From: Thiothrix lacustris DSM 21227
GTDB lineage: Bacteria > Pseudomonadota > Gammaproteobacteria > Thiotrichales > Thiotrichaceae
Assembly: GCF_000621325.1 (NCBI RefSeq)
Contig: NZ_JHYQ01000007.1
Location: 84,532-148,531 of the forward strand
DNA: 64,000 nt
Direction of reading: 5' to 3'
Part shown: piece after piece, positions 16,737 to 25,479 of the stretch
How the letters are laid out: each line of letters opens with the position of its first letter
Numbering within the stretch: position 1 is the stretch's first letter
Made by a program: the position numbers and the translations under genes
The notes under the pieces: generated by a model
What the model saw: only the letters and a program-made list of their open reading frames with translations
Databases searched by the model: none
What the model was told of the DNA's origin: nothing

Positions 16737-17240
16737 TTAATGTCCCCGGTCGTTGTCGTTTTGCCAGTCGGTCAGGCGGCGTTTTTTCTTTTTTTCTGGC
16801 GCGTAATGTTCCAGCACGTAGGCTTCTGTCCAGCGGTAGAGTTCGGGCGGAATCGGTACGGCATACACTTCCGCGCTGCCTTGCAGGTAGGAATTGGCTT
16901 CGTCGAAACTGAGGGTGACGATGTATGGGGAGGGCGTGCCGTCAGCCGCGAGGTTGGCGATGATGTAGCAGCCCGGTTGCGGCGATTGCAGGTTGTGGTA
17001 GTAACCTTCGCATTCGTCGCGGTGCAGGCTGACACTGAGACCGGGGTAAAGGTATTGCTGGATGCCGTCCTGTTCGTGCAACAGGGTAACGGTGTGGTGT
17101 TCATTGGTACCGACCACCACGCCGGTGGCTGTCCAATAGGCATCAGCCCAGCGGCTGATCGACGGGCGTTTTTCCAGAATGACGGATACCGCCAGCCGTT
17201 GGGGTAAAAGGGGCGCATCTTGCAGGGTTGATGGATTCAC
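16737..17240 (-). CDS. DUF3305 protein, formate dehydrogenase accessory
   Basis: Protein of 167 residues matching DUF3305: LAVSVILEKRPSISRWADAYWTATGVV, then LYPGLSVSLHRDECEGYYHNLQSPQPGCYII and a basic tail EKKKKRRLTDWQNDND. The family nearly always travels with DUF3306 and FDH genes, and its biochemical role is not known. It is the first gene of the minus-strand fdh operon, with 238 bp to the divergent moaA. No signal peptide or membrane segment is visible, so it is cytoplasmic. Confidence 0.87.
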   Translation of the reverse strand: MNPSTLQDAPLLPQRLAVSVILEKRPSISRWADAYWTATGVVVGTNEHHTVTLLHEQDGIQQYLYPGLSVSLHRDECEGYYHNLQSPQPGCYIIANLAADGTPSPYIVTLSFDEANSYLQGSAEVYAVPIPPELYRWTEAYVLEHYAPEKKKKRRLTDWQNDNDRGH

Positions 17241-17478
17241 GGTTTTCCTCCGAAAGCGTTCTTTAAAGACTTGAGCAAGTTACGTGCCAGCGGGCGAAGG
17301 GGGGAATAAGTCGGTTTGGCGGTGTTTAATGCGGGGGTGTTGGGTCATTTTGTCCGGTTTGGCCGTTGGATGTGGGTCAATTTGTTACGTTCTGCGCTTG
17401 AGGGGAATGTATTCCTGCGGGTTTGAAGGGGCGGTATGGTTCTTGCTAGAGGACAATACAGCAGACGGAGAAAATTGA

Positions 17479-18486
17479 ATGAGCAGCACTGCCCACCCCA
17501 CCCAACTGGTTGATCGCTTTGGTCGTCAGATTACTTATGTCAGGTTGTCGGTCACTGACCGTTGTGACTTGCGCTGCGTGTACTGCATGTCTGAAGACAT
17601 GACCTTTGTACCACGCGAGCAATTGCTGACGCTGGAGGAAATAGCGCGGCTGGGCAAAGCCTTCGTCGCTCTCGGCGTGCATAAACTTCGCATTACCGGC
17701 GGTGAACCGCTGGTACGTCGCAATATCCTCAAGCTGTTTGAGGATTTGGGGCAATTGGAGGGCTTGCGTGACCTGACCGTCACCACTAACGGCACGCAGT
17801 TGACCCGCTACGCCAAAGACTTGAAAGCGGCAGGCGTGACCCGCGTCAATATCAGCCTTGATACGCTGGATGCAGAACGTTTCCACAAACTCACTCGCCT
17901 CGGCGACATCAGCAAGGTGCTGGCGGGGATTGATGCGGCACTGGAAGCCGGTTTCCAGCGGGTCAAGCTGAATGCGGTGGTGCTGAAACACCGTAACCAC
18001 GATGAAGTCACCGATCTGGTTAATTTCGCCCACCAACGCGGCATGGACATCAGCTTTATCGAAGAAATGCCGCTGGGCGTGATTGGCGATCATGACCGTG
18101 CCGAAGCTTATTATTCCAGCGATGAAATCCTCCGTGATTTGCGGGGCACAATGGCATTGCATGAGGTAGAGGACAATACCGGCGGGCCTGCACGCTATTT
18201 CCGACGCGGGCATACGGATAGCCGGGTGGGGTTCATTTCGCCACATAGCCACAATTTTTGCGATACCTGCAACCGGGTGCGGGTCACGGCGGAAGGGCGT
18301 TTGCTGCTGTGCCTGGGGCAGGAACATTCAATGGATTTACGCCGCGTATTGCGTGCCAACCCCGGTGATGATGCCAAGCTGCGCGAAGCCTTACTGGCGT
18401 CGATGGCGCTTAAACCCAAGGGTCACGATTTCGACCTGCAAGCCCAACCGGTTATTTTTCGCCATATGAGCGCCACTGGAGGTTAA
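17479..18486 (+). CDS. moaA: GTP 3',8-cyclase MoaA (molybdenum cofactor synthesis)
   Basis: Radical SAM enzyme of 335 residues that makes the first committed intermediate of molybdopterin together with MoaC. The N-terminal cluster is C29, C33 and C36 in DRCDLRCVYC. The C-terminal cluster that holds GTP is in HNFCDTCNRVRVTAEGRLLLCLG. The chain ends in the GG typical of MoaA (MSATGG). It is divergent from the fdh accessory genes and 2 bp upstream of fdhD, so cofactor synthesis is co-expressed with cofactor sulfuration. An AGACGGAG stretch lies before the ATG. Confidence 0.95.
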   Translation: MSSTAHPTQLVDRFGRQITYVRLSVTDRCDLRCVYCMSEDMTFVPREQLLTLEEIARLGKAFVALGVHKLRITGGEPLVRRNILKLFEDLGQLEGLRDLTVTTNGTQLTRYAKDLKAAGVTRVNISLDTLDAERFHKLTRLGDISKVLAGIDAALEAGFQRVKLNAVVLKHRNHDEVTDLVNFAHQRGMDISFIEEMPLGVIGDHDRAEAYYSSDEILRDLRGTMALHEVEDNTGGPARYFRRGHTDSRVGFISPHSHNFCDTCNRVRVTAEGRLLLCLGQEHSMDLRRVLRANPGDDAKLREALLASMALKPKGHDFDLQAQPVIFRHMSATGG

Positions 18487-18488
18487 TC

Positions 18489-19340
18489 ATGTCTGAGCCA
18501 TCTGTCACTGCGTATCCGCATTTGAGCAATGCTTCGCTGGATACCACCATCTGTGTGCAGCCGGTGGATGAATACGGGCAAACGCGAGAAGGCTACATTT
18601 CTGCGGAACGCCCGCTGACGATTTACCTCGACAAGCGCGAAATCCTTACCCTAATGACCATGGGCAGCCAGCCGGAATTGCTGGTGCTGGGTTGGTTACG
18701 CAACCAGAACCTGATTACCGAAATCGCCCAGCTCAAGGCGATTCAGGTGGATTGGGAAACCGAATCGGTCGCTGTCACCACCTTTCAGGGCGTGGAGGGG
18801 CTGGATGAAAAGCTCGGGCGCAAAACCGTCACCACCGGCTGCGGACAGGGAACCATGTTTGGCAACCTGATGGACAGGCTGGATCAGTTGCAACTGCCCG
18901 CCGTCACGGTGCAGCAGTCGCAGCTTTATGACACCTTGCACGCGCTCACCGAATACAACGAAATCTACCGGCGGGCGGGGGCGGTGCATGGTTGTGCGCT
19001 GTGTGCGGGCACTGACATCCTTAGTTTCGTGGAAGACGTGGGTCGGCACAATGCGGTTGATAGCATCGCCGGGTACATGTGGCTGCACGGCATCAGTGGT
19101 GGCGACAAGCTGTTTTACACCACCGGGCGGCTGACCTCGGAAATGGTCATCAAGGTGGCGCAAATGGGCGTGCCGGTGCTGTTATCGCGTTCTGGCGTGA
19201 CTGAAATGGGGCTGGAGCTGGCGAAAAAGCTGGGGGTAATCCTCATCGCCCGCGCCAAAGGGCGGCATTTTCTGGTGTACAACGGGGTGGAGCGGGTGGT
19301 GTTTGATGCCATGCCTCGGCGTGTGGAAGCGGATGCATGA
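18489..19340 (+). CDS. fdhD: Formate dehydrogenase accessory sulfurtransferase FdhD
   Basis: Protein of 283 residues that passes sulfur from a cysteine desulfurase to the metal cofactor of FDH. Conserved parts include the DVGRHNAVDSIAGYM motif and the GRLTSEMVIKVAQMGVPVLLSRSGVTEMGLELA stretch that binds the cofactor. The loop that is CGxCG in E. coli reads TTGCGQGTMF here, so only C118 remains, while a second CxxC pair occurs at C169/C172 (VHGCALC). It overlaps the next gene by 4 bp (ATGA). Confidence 0.92.
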   Translation: MSEPSVTAYPHLSNASLDTTICVQPVDEYGQTREGYISAERPLTIYLDKREILTLMTMGSQPELLVLGWLRNQNLITEIAQLKAIQVDWETESVAVTTFQGVEGLDEKLGRKTVTTGCGQGTMFGNLMDRLDQLQLPAVTVQQSQLYDTLHALTEYNEIYRRAGAVHGCALCAGTDILSFVEDVGRHNAVDSIAGYMWLHGISGGDKLFYTTGRLTSEMVIKVAQMGVPVLLSRSGVTEMGLELAKKLGVILIARAKGRHFLVYNGVERVVFDAMPRRVEADA

Positions 19341-20236
19341 ATCAGGCTACCTACATGAGCGTCAAGCAGGTTGCTGATTACTTGCAACTGAATGAAAAGA
19401 AAGTCTACGAATTGGTGCGTGATAACCAGATTCCAGCCACCAAGGTGACAGGCAAATGGCTGTTTCCGCGTACTTTGGTGGATCGTTGGCTGATGGAATC
19501 GTCCTATAACGGTTTGCTTAGCGACCGGCTTTCCATTGTGGGTAGTGACGATCCGTTGCTGTATCGGGTGGCAATGGCTTACACCAATGCGGTGGGACCC
19601 AATGCGCTGGTCAGCTATTTTCCGACCGGCACTAGCATGGGCTTGAAGCTGTTGCACATGCGCCGCGCGGATGCTTGTTGCTTGCACTGGGGGCCGAATG
19701 AGGAAAGCGGTTTGCGTCACCCGGCCTTGCTGCGCCAGTTTCGGCAGGCGGATTTGTGGGTGTTGGTGCATTTGTACCGGCGTGAACAGGGGCTGATGTT
19801 GCACCCGGAGGTGTTGGCACGGGTTGGGGGGGATACGCAGCAAATTTTTCGTCAGGAATTGCGCTGGGTGGCGCGGCAGCAGGGTTCGGGGTCGCAGCGT
19901 TTTTTGATGGAAATACTCAGTCGTGCCAACCTCAGTTTGGACGATCTGGACATGCGCCAGACAGCTTATTCCGAACGCGAGGCAGCGGCGCTGGTGTCAA
20001 TGCGTGAGGCGGATATTGCGCCGGGGGCGAAGGCAGCAGCCTTGGAAAACGGGTTGGCCTTCATCAGCTATGGGTGGGAGTCGTTCGATATTGCCTTGCC
20101 GCGTAATATCTGGTTCCGGCATTTGTTTCAGGGGCTGTTGCAGCGGTTGCGCTCGGATGTGACCCAGCGCATGGTGCTGACGTATGAGGGCTATGATTTG
20201 AGCGAGACGGGGAAGCTGTTGTGGGGGGAGGATTAA
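19337..20236 (+). CDS. Helix-turn-helix regulator with periplasmic-binding-like (PBP) domain
   Basis: Protein of 299 residues. Residues 1-60 form an excisionase/MerR-like HTH (MSVKQVADYLQLNEKKVYELVRDNQIPATKVTGKWLFPRTLVDRWL). The rest resembles the molybdate-binding-like PBP domain (PF12727) found after such HTHs: LVSYFPTGTSMGLKLLHMRRADACCLHWG and LRWVARQQGSGSQRFL. It should act as a cytoplasmic one-component regulator sensing a small anion or cofactor. Its start overlaps the end of fdhD by 4 bp, so moaA-fdhD-regulator is a single operon. The likely targets are that operon and/or the divergent fdh genes. The ligand is not known; molybdate or tungstate is a guess from context. Confidence 0.87.
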   Translation: MNQATYMSVKQVADYLQLNEKKVYELVRDNQIPATKVTGKWLFPRTLVDRWLMESSYNGLLSDRLSIVGSDDPLLYRVAMAYTNAVGPNALVSYFPTGTSMGLKLLHMRRADACCLHWGPNEESGLRHPALLRQFRQADLWVLVHLYRREQGLMLHPEVLARVGGDTQQIFRQELRWVARQQGSGSQRFLMEILSRANLSLDDLDMRQTAYSEREAAALVSMREADIAPGAKAAALENGLAFISYGWESFDIALPRNIWFRHLFQGLLQRLRSDVTQRMVLTYEGYDLSETGKLLWGED

Positions 20237-20306
20237 GCGGCTGAACCAAGAAAACGCAGGTCAGGGGAGAGCCATGACCCGCGTCAAGTCGCGAGGAGGA
20301 GGAAAC

Positions 20307-21827
20307 TTAGAAGAAGCCCAGCGGGTTGATGTCGTAGCTGACCAGCAGGTTTTTGGTTTGCTGGTAGTGGTCGAGCATCATTTTGTGGGTTTCACGGCCT
20401 ACGCCAGATTTTTTGTAGCCACCGAAGGCTGCGTGCGCGGGGTAGAGGTGGTAGCAGTTAGTCCATACACGGCCTGCTTGGATGCCACGCCCCATGCGGT
20501 AAGAACGGTTCATGTCACGCGTCCACACGCCAGCACCCAGACCGAACTCGGTGTCATTGGCAATAGCCAGCGCTTCCGCTTCGTCTTTGAAGGTGGCCAC
20601 CGACACGACTGGCCCGAAGATTTCTTCTTGGAACACGCGCATATTGTTGGTGCCTTTCAGCAGGGTAGGCTGGATGTAGTAACCTTCGCAGTAATCCGCC
20701 GCCATGCTTTCAACTTCACCGCCGGTAATGACTTCCGCGCCTTCTTCCTTGCCAATCTGGATGTAGCTGAGGATTTTTTCGTACTGCTCTTGGGAGGCTT
20801 GCGCACCGACCATGACTTCCGTATCCAGTGGGTTGCCGCGTTTGATTTGTGCGGCACGCTCGATCACCATGCCGATGAATTTTTCGTAGATGGATTCTTG
20901 AATCAACAGGCGTGAAGGGCAGGTGCAAACTTCGCCTTGGTTGAAGAATGCCAGTACCGCGCCTTCGACTGCTTTGCTGACAAACGCATCTTCATGATCC
21001 AGTACGTCTGCAAAGAAGACGTTAGGGGATTTGCCGCCCAGTTCTACGGTGGAGGGAATGATGTTTTCCGCCGCGTATTTCATAATCAGGGAGCCGACCG
21101 GGGTAGAGCCGGTGAAGGCGATTTTGGCGATGCGTTTGCTGGTGGCCAGTGCTTTGCCTGCTTCTACGCCGTAGCCGTTGACGATGTTCAAGACACCGGC
21201 TGGCAGTAAGTCAGCGATCAGTTCCATCATGACCAGAATGGAGGCGGGGGTTTGTTCTGCCGGTTTCAGTACCACGCAGTTGCCTGCTGCGAGTGCGGGC
21301 GCTAGTTTCCAGCACGCCATCAGCAGCGGGAAGTTCCACGGGATAATTTGACCGACCACGCCCAGCGGCTCATGGAAGTGGTAAGCGACGGTGTGTTCGT
21401 CGATTTCACCCATCGTGCCTTCTTGCGCCCGCAAGCAACCTGCGAAATAGCGGAAGTGATCGGAGGAAAGTGGCACGTCAGCGTTCAGGGTTTCGCGCAC
21501 GGCTTTGCCGTTGTCCCAGGTTTCGGCGACTGCCAGCATTTCCAGATTGGCGTCGATGCGGTCAGCGATTTTCAGCAGGATATTGGAGCGTGCGGCTACG
21601 GATGTTCTGCCCCACGCGTCTTTGGCGGCGTGGGCGGCATCCAGTGCCAGTTCGATGTCTTCGGCGCTGGAGCGCGGGATCTGGCAGAACGGCTTGCCAT
21701 TGACCGGGGAAATATTGTCGAAGTATTCACCGTTTACCGGGGCAATCCATTCGCCGCCGATGAAGTTGCCGTAGCGTTCTTTGAAGTTGATGACGGCGCC
21801 TTCGGTATTTGGATTTGCGTATTGCAT
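20307..21827 (-). CDS. NAD-dependent aldehyde dehydrogenase, ExaC/AldB type
   Basis: Cytoplasmic aldehyde dehydrogenase of 506 residues. The active site is intact: base E in VELGGKSP, nucleophile C in [13 protein letters not shown], and the NAD-binding [11 protein letters not shown]. The whole-length similarity is to the acetaldehyde/chloroacetaldehyde dehydrogenase group (ExaC, AldB), with the typical start [33 protein letters not shown]. It oxidises short aldehydes to acids. It is convergent with the upstream regulator gene and has no obvious operon partner. Confidence 0.93.
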   Translation of the reverse strand: MQYANPNTEGAVINFKERYGNFIGGEWIAPVNGEYFDNISPVNGKPFCQIPRSSAEDIELALDAAHAAKDAWGRTSVAARSNILLKIADRIDANLEMLAVAETWDNGKAVRETLNADVPLSSDHFRYFAGCLRAQEGTMGEIDEHTVAYHFHEPLGVVGQIIPWNFPLLMACWKLAPALAAGNCVVLKPAEQTPASILVMMELIADLLPAGVLNIVNGYGVEAGKALATSKRIAKIAFTGSTPVGSLIMKYAAENIIPSTVELGGKSPNVFFADVLDHEDAFVSKAVEGAVLAFFNQGEVCTCPSRLLIQESIYEKFIGMVIERAAQIKRGNPLDTEVMVGAQASQEQYEKILSYIQIGKEEGAEVITGGEVESMAADYCEGYYIQPTLLKGTNNMRVFQEEIFGPVVSVATFKDEAEALAIANDTEFGLGAGVWTRDMNRSYRMGRGIQAGRVWTNCYHLYPAHAAFGGYKKSGVGRETHKMMLDHYQQTKNLLVSYDINPLGFF

Positions 21828-21953
21828 GGTTCTTCTCCTCTCTCAATGACTGGTCTGAATCAAGTAAAGCCGAATCCTCTGTGCGGCTCTTGTGGATAAC
21901 ATAATCTATCAAGGTTGGATAAAGGTTGGTGAAACGGAAAGGTTGGCAAAAAG

Positions 21954-22199
21954 TTAGCGATTTCCCAACACAGCTTCCGCCAGACAAAGCCGTGCCCATA
22001 CTTCAACAGGGTCATTCTTGTTAACCAGATGCCCAAACCGCTTACGTACCGCAACCCCCAACCAGCGTTGCACCGCAAGGTTAGCCTCGCCAGAATGCGG
22101 ATATTTCCCCAATCGAAACGCCAACAATTCCACCAAGGTGCTGTCGACGGACACCATTACCGAATCATTTTGAAAGTAAATACGGTATTGAACTGGCAT
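21954..22199 (-). CDS. Small hypothetical protein
   Basis: Reading frame of 81 codons (MPVQYRIYFQNDSVMVSVDST to CLAEAVLGNR). I do not recognise a family. The composition is that of a real soluble protein: beta-like start, then Leu/Ala/Arg-rich helices. There is no clear ribosome site and no operon partner. It lies alone in the 620-bp space between the aldehyde dehydrogenase and the Fic gene. A small DNA-binding or antitoxin-like protein is possible but unsupported. Confidence 0.45.
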   Translation of the reverse strand: MPVQYRIYFQNDSVMVSVDSTLVELLAFRLGKYPHSGEANLAVQRWLGVAVRKRFGHLVNKNDPVEVWARLCLAEAVLGNR

Positions 22200-22447
22200 G
22201 GCTAAGCATTTAATCGTCGTTGTTGGTAAAACACTTCACATTTAAGTGACGGGGAGAATGACGTAGAACCACATTAAAAAGCATTATTAACGGTGAACAA
22301 TAGAAAAAAAGCAATCAGAGCATAGCCGTGATTGCTAAGGGACAAATCCTAAGAGGAGTGACTTGTGCTACAGAGCCTAATACGATGAATCGCTGAGTGG
22401 ATATTAACCGAAAACAAGTGCCATGAGGAGGTAATTGGAGGTCACGC

Positions 22448-23494
22448 CTATGCTTTTCGCGTATACCATGTTCCCCGCGCCTGCCCGTGCCGTAAGATGA
22501 AGCCATCTGCCAATAGTTGCGCAATACGGAGTTTCAGGGTTGCCCGTGGGGTTTGGGTCAGCTCTTCTGCCTGCTTCATGGTGATGCGTTCTTGTGTGGT
22601 GAGGTATTCAAGGATTCTGACGCTATCAGCAGGCAAGCTTTCCCAACCACGGTTATCTGCCATCTTCGCCGCTAAGTGGTCTTTCTGAGCTTTCAAGGAG
22701 CGCAGGAAAAACGATAGCCACGGCAGCCAGTCGGGGTTTTCTTTATCCAATGAGCCTTGGGTACGACGTAAAGCAAGGTAATAGCTGTCTTTATTGCGCT
22801 CGATAATGCTTTCCAGCGAGGTGTAAGGTATGTAGCTGTAGCCTGCTTGTAGCAGCAACAGCGTTACCAATACGCGTGATAGCCTGCCATTGCCGTCTTG
22901 GAACGGGTGTATGGCTAAGAACACTACGTTGAATATGCCAACAGTCATCAGGGGGTGCTGGCTGCGGTCTTCCAAGGTTGCCCGTGTCCATTCCACCAGT
23001 GCCTGCATTTCCCTTGGCGTGTCAAATGGAGTGGCTGTCCTGAATATCACCCCTAGGCTTTTGCCTGATTCGTCGAAGGCTTCCACATGGTTGTTCAGGG
23101 TTTTGTATTGCCCCCGATGACGTTCATCTTTGTCGGAATGGCGCAGCAGGATGGCATGAAGCTGTTTCAGATGGTTTTCTGTCAGGGGGATGTCAGCATA
23201 GCTTTGGAAAATGGTTTCCATTGCCTCTGAGTACCCGGCAACCTCTTGTTCATCACGGGTCTGGAACGATTGCCTGCCAATATTCCCCAGCAGCTTTTCG
23301 ACCTCGGCATCACTCAACTTTGACCCTTCGATACGGGTCGATGAGCCGATGCTTTCCACCGTTGCCACTCGGCGCAAGGCTTCCAAACGTTCTGGGGTTA
23401 GGCCGTGGATGGCTTTCCAGCCGCCTCGGAATTCGTCGATTTCGGCAATGAGCTTGAGCATTTCTGCGCTGATGCTCAGGGAATGGGTTTTCAT
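22448..23494 (-). CDS. Fic-domain AMPylase with winged-helix C-terminus
   Basis: Fic protein of 348 residues, counted from the ATG at 23494; a frame 12 bp longer would need a TTG. The catalytic motif is intact: HPFQDGNGRLSR. An N-terminal inhibitory motif (S/T)xxxE(G/N) is present as STRIEGS, so this is a self-inhibited class II Fic that AMPylates target proteins once relieved. The last about 80 residues form a winged helix (ILEYLTTQERITMKQAEELTQTPRATLKLRIAQLLADGFI). Four copies of a 10-bp repeat lie directly upstream, one of them only 5 bp before the ATG, so autoregulation through the winged helix is plausible. Confidence 0.9.
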   Translation of the reverse strand: MKTHSLSISAEMLKLIAEIDEFRGGWKAIHGLTPERLEALRRVATVESIGSSTRIEGSKLSDAEVEKLLGNIGRQSFQTRDEQEVAGYSEAMETIFQSYADIPLTENHLKQLHAILLRHSDKDERHRGQYKTLNNHVEAFDESGKSLGVIFRTATPFDTPREMQALVEWTRATLEDRSQHPLMTVGIFNVVFLAIHPFQDGNGRLSRVLVTLLLLQAGYSYIPYTSLESIIERNKDSYYLALRRTQGSLDKENPDWLPWLSFFLRSLKAQKDHLAAKMADNRGWESLPADSVRILEYLTTQERITMKQAEELTQTPRATLKLRIAQLLADGFILRHGQARGTWYTRKA

Positions 23495-23498
23495 CGGA

Positions 23499-23550
23499 AT
23501 AGCCAATAAGTCGTAAATAGTTAGCCGATATTAGCCAATATTAGCCAATA
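23499..23550. repeat. TTAGCCAATA tandem repeats, candidate Fic operator
   Basis: TTAGCCGATA, TTAGCCAATA and TTAGCCAATA lie head to tail at 23521-23550, exactly 10 bp each, with a fourth copy ATAGCCAATA at 23499-23508. Ten bp is one helical turn, so the copies face the same side of the DNA. The last copy covers the place where the fic ribosome site should be. No other function for this stretch is visible. Confidence 0.7.
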
Positions 23551-23698
23551 AGCAAGTTTGGTAACGTTCCCGTTCCTGCCGTGAAAATCCCATACCGGCA
23601 ATGTTATGCGGGGCAAGGTGTTCAAGGTCATAGCGCAGACCAGTCACACCCAGCCGTTCGCGGTTATCCATCGGCAGGTAAGTGGTGAATTTTCGCCA
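23551..23698 (-). other. Unassigned spacer with a protein-like frame
   Basis: Between the Fic operator and the permease gene, one minus-strand frame reads TYLPMDNRERLGVTGLRYDL followed by EHLAPHNIAGMGFSRQERER and stops inside the repeats. No start codon separates it from the permease reading, where it continues in another frame. It looks like the tail of a lost gene, but I cannot name the family. It may also be chance. Confidence 0.25.
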
Positions 23699-23700
23699 TA

Positions 23701-25467
23701 TCACAACGGCCAAAACCACAATATCGCTGGAATGGATACGCACCCCGCCAGAATATTCATCGGAATACCGATCTTCAAATAATCCATCACCCGATAACCG
23801 CCGGGTCCATACACCATCAAATTGGTTTGGTAGCCAATCGGCGTCATGAAACTGGCGGAAGCCGCAAACATGATGGCAATCGCAAATGGCATAAAATTCA
23901 CCCCCATCTGTTCCGACACGGCACTGCAAATAGGGAACATCAACACGGCGGCCGCATTGTTGGTAATGACTTCCGTAAACAGCGAAGTCATTACATAAAC
24001 CATCACCAAGGCCATCAGCGGGGTGAGATGCCCACCGGACATCAGGCTTTCCGCAATCCATTGGGCAGCCCCGGTTTTATCCATCGACTCACCCAGCGCA
24101 AACGAAGCACCGACGACCGTTAACACCGTAAAATCAATGGAACGGCGTGCCAACCCCGCATTCAGGCAGCGGGTGACTAACATCACGCCTGCCGCCAGCC
24201 ATGCTGCTTGTAAAATGGGAATAATTTCCAAGGCACTGAGCACCACCATTGCGGCTAGAACACCCAGTGCCAGTTGGGCTTTTTGGAAATTGGGCGGGCT
24301 GGAATCTTCTAGTGCACTGACCAGCAGAAAATCCTTACGGAAGCTGTACTGTTTGGCGAACTCTTTTCCCGCCTCCATCAACAGGGTATCGCCCACTTGC
24401 AAATGGGCGTTCAAGCCCTTGTCAGGCAAGGTATCGACACCGCCGCGTGAAATGGACAGTACCACCGCCTGATAAGAGCCGAGGAAATCGCATTCTTGCA
24501 AAGTCATCCCCAGAAACGGGAATTCAGGGCCAATAACGGCTTCCACCAAGCGGCGTCTGAAATGCACAATACCGAGTTTGTGGATGTCTTCATTGGCAGG
24601 CTTCAAGCCCTGAATGCTGCGCAATTCGTGGGCGCAACGCGGTGCGCCAATGAACGAGAGCCGATCACCCGCTTGTAGGATGAAATCCCCCGGCGGACTT
24701 TGGGTCACTTCATCGGCGCGTTCCAGTTCTGCCAAATAACCGTAGCCGAGGTTGCTCAAGCCCGCCACGGATAAGGATTGCCCATGCAATGCCCCGTCTT
24801 CGACAATCATTTCGACGTGGTATTCACGCACTTTGTCCAAGCCTTCTGCCACACCCGCGCTGTCGGGCAACAGGCGATTGCCGAAGAGCAACAGGAAGCC
24901 GCCACCCGCCAGTAAGAGAATCAGCCCCACGCCGCTAATGTCAAATACGCCTAAGCCCTCGTGCCCGCTTTTTTGCAGCAAGCCATTCACCACCAGATTG
25001 GTGCTGGTGCCGATCAGGGTGCAAGTTCCCCCCAGAATGGCGGTATAACTGAGGGGTAACAACAGTTTGGAAGGCGGGATTTTCAAACGCTGACACCATT
25101 CCTGAATGGCAGGAATCAACATCGCCACCACCGTGGTATTGTTCAAAAAAGCACTCAAGGCCGCCGTCGGCAATAACATGCGGAACTGTGCCCCGCGCAC
25201 ACTCGACGGTTGCCCCAGTAATCGCCGGGTAATGCACTGGATAGCGCCAGTTTCCCGTAACCCCGCAGCCACAATGTACAGCGCGGCAATCGTCATTAAC
25301 CCGGTATTGGCAAAACCCGCAAACGCTTCTTCCGGTTTGAGTACGCCGCTTACCATCAGGATGATGAGTGCGGCCATCAGGATCAGGTCGGGGGAAATCC
25401 GCGACAGCGCCAGAAAACCCAATACACCCAATACCAAGCCAATCGCTAGAATCCCTTCCCAACCCAT
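23701..25467 (-). CDS. SLC13-family anion permease with two TrkA-C domains, probable sulfate uptake
   Basis: Membrane transporter of 588 residues. Hydrophobic helices fill residues 1-190 and 385-588, with the SLC13 signature AILGGTCTLIGTSTNLVVNGLL and the C-terminal FTEVITNNAAAVLMFPI and MTPIGYQTNLMVYGPGGY. Between them are two TrkA-C (RCK-C) regulatory domains (about 205-290 and 300-370). This is the sulfur-linked group of sodium/sulfate symporters often found beside cysDN. It starts 12 bp after cysN and should be the third gene of that operon, driven from the 54-bp module before cysD. Sulfate as substrate is inferred from this context. Confidence 0.88.
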   Translation of the reverse strand: MGWEGILAIGLVLGVLGFLALSRISPDLILMAALIILMVSGVLKPEEAFAGFANTGLMTIAALYIVAAGLRETGAIQCITRRLLGQPSSVRGAQFRMLLPTAALSAFLNNTTVVAMLIPAIQEWCQRLKIPPSKLLLPLSYTAILGGTCTLIGTSTNLVVNGLLQKSGHEGLGVFDISGVGLILLLAGGGFLLLFGNRLLPDSAGVAEGLDKVREYHVEMIVEDGALHGQSLSVAGLSNLGYGYLAELERADEVTQSPPGDFILQAGDRLSFIGAPRCAHELRSIQGLKPANEDIHKLGIVHFRRRLVEAVIGPEFPFLGMTLQECDFLGSYQAVVLSISRGGVDTLPDKGLNAHLQVGDTLLMEAGKEFAKQYSFRKDFLLVSALEDSSPPNFQKAQLALGVLAAMVVLSALEIIPILQAAWLAAGVMLVTRCLNAGLARRSIDFTVLTVVGASFALGESMDKTGAAQWIAESLMSGGHLTPLMALVMVYVMTSLFTEVITNNAAAVLMFPICSAVSEQMGVNFMPFAIAIMFAASASFMTPIGYQTNLMVYGPGGYRVMDYLKIGIPMNILAGCVSIPAILWFWPL

Positions 25468-25479
25468 GTTGTGTCTCCT

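Noticed and set aside
17446..18327. Minus-strand frame of 293 codons
   Set aside because: Shadow of moaA, which has full radical SAM motifs on the plus strand.
23531..24061. 176-codon minus-strand frame
   Set aside because: Most of it is the permease gene read in another frame; only the last 50 codons are outside it, and they are listed as unassigned spacer.
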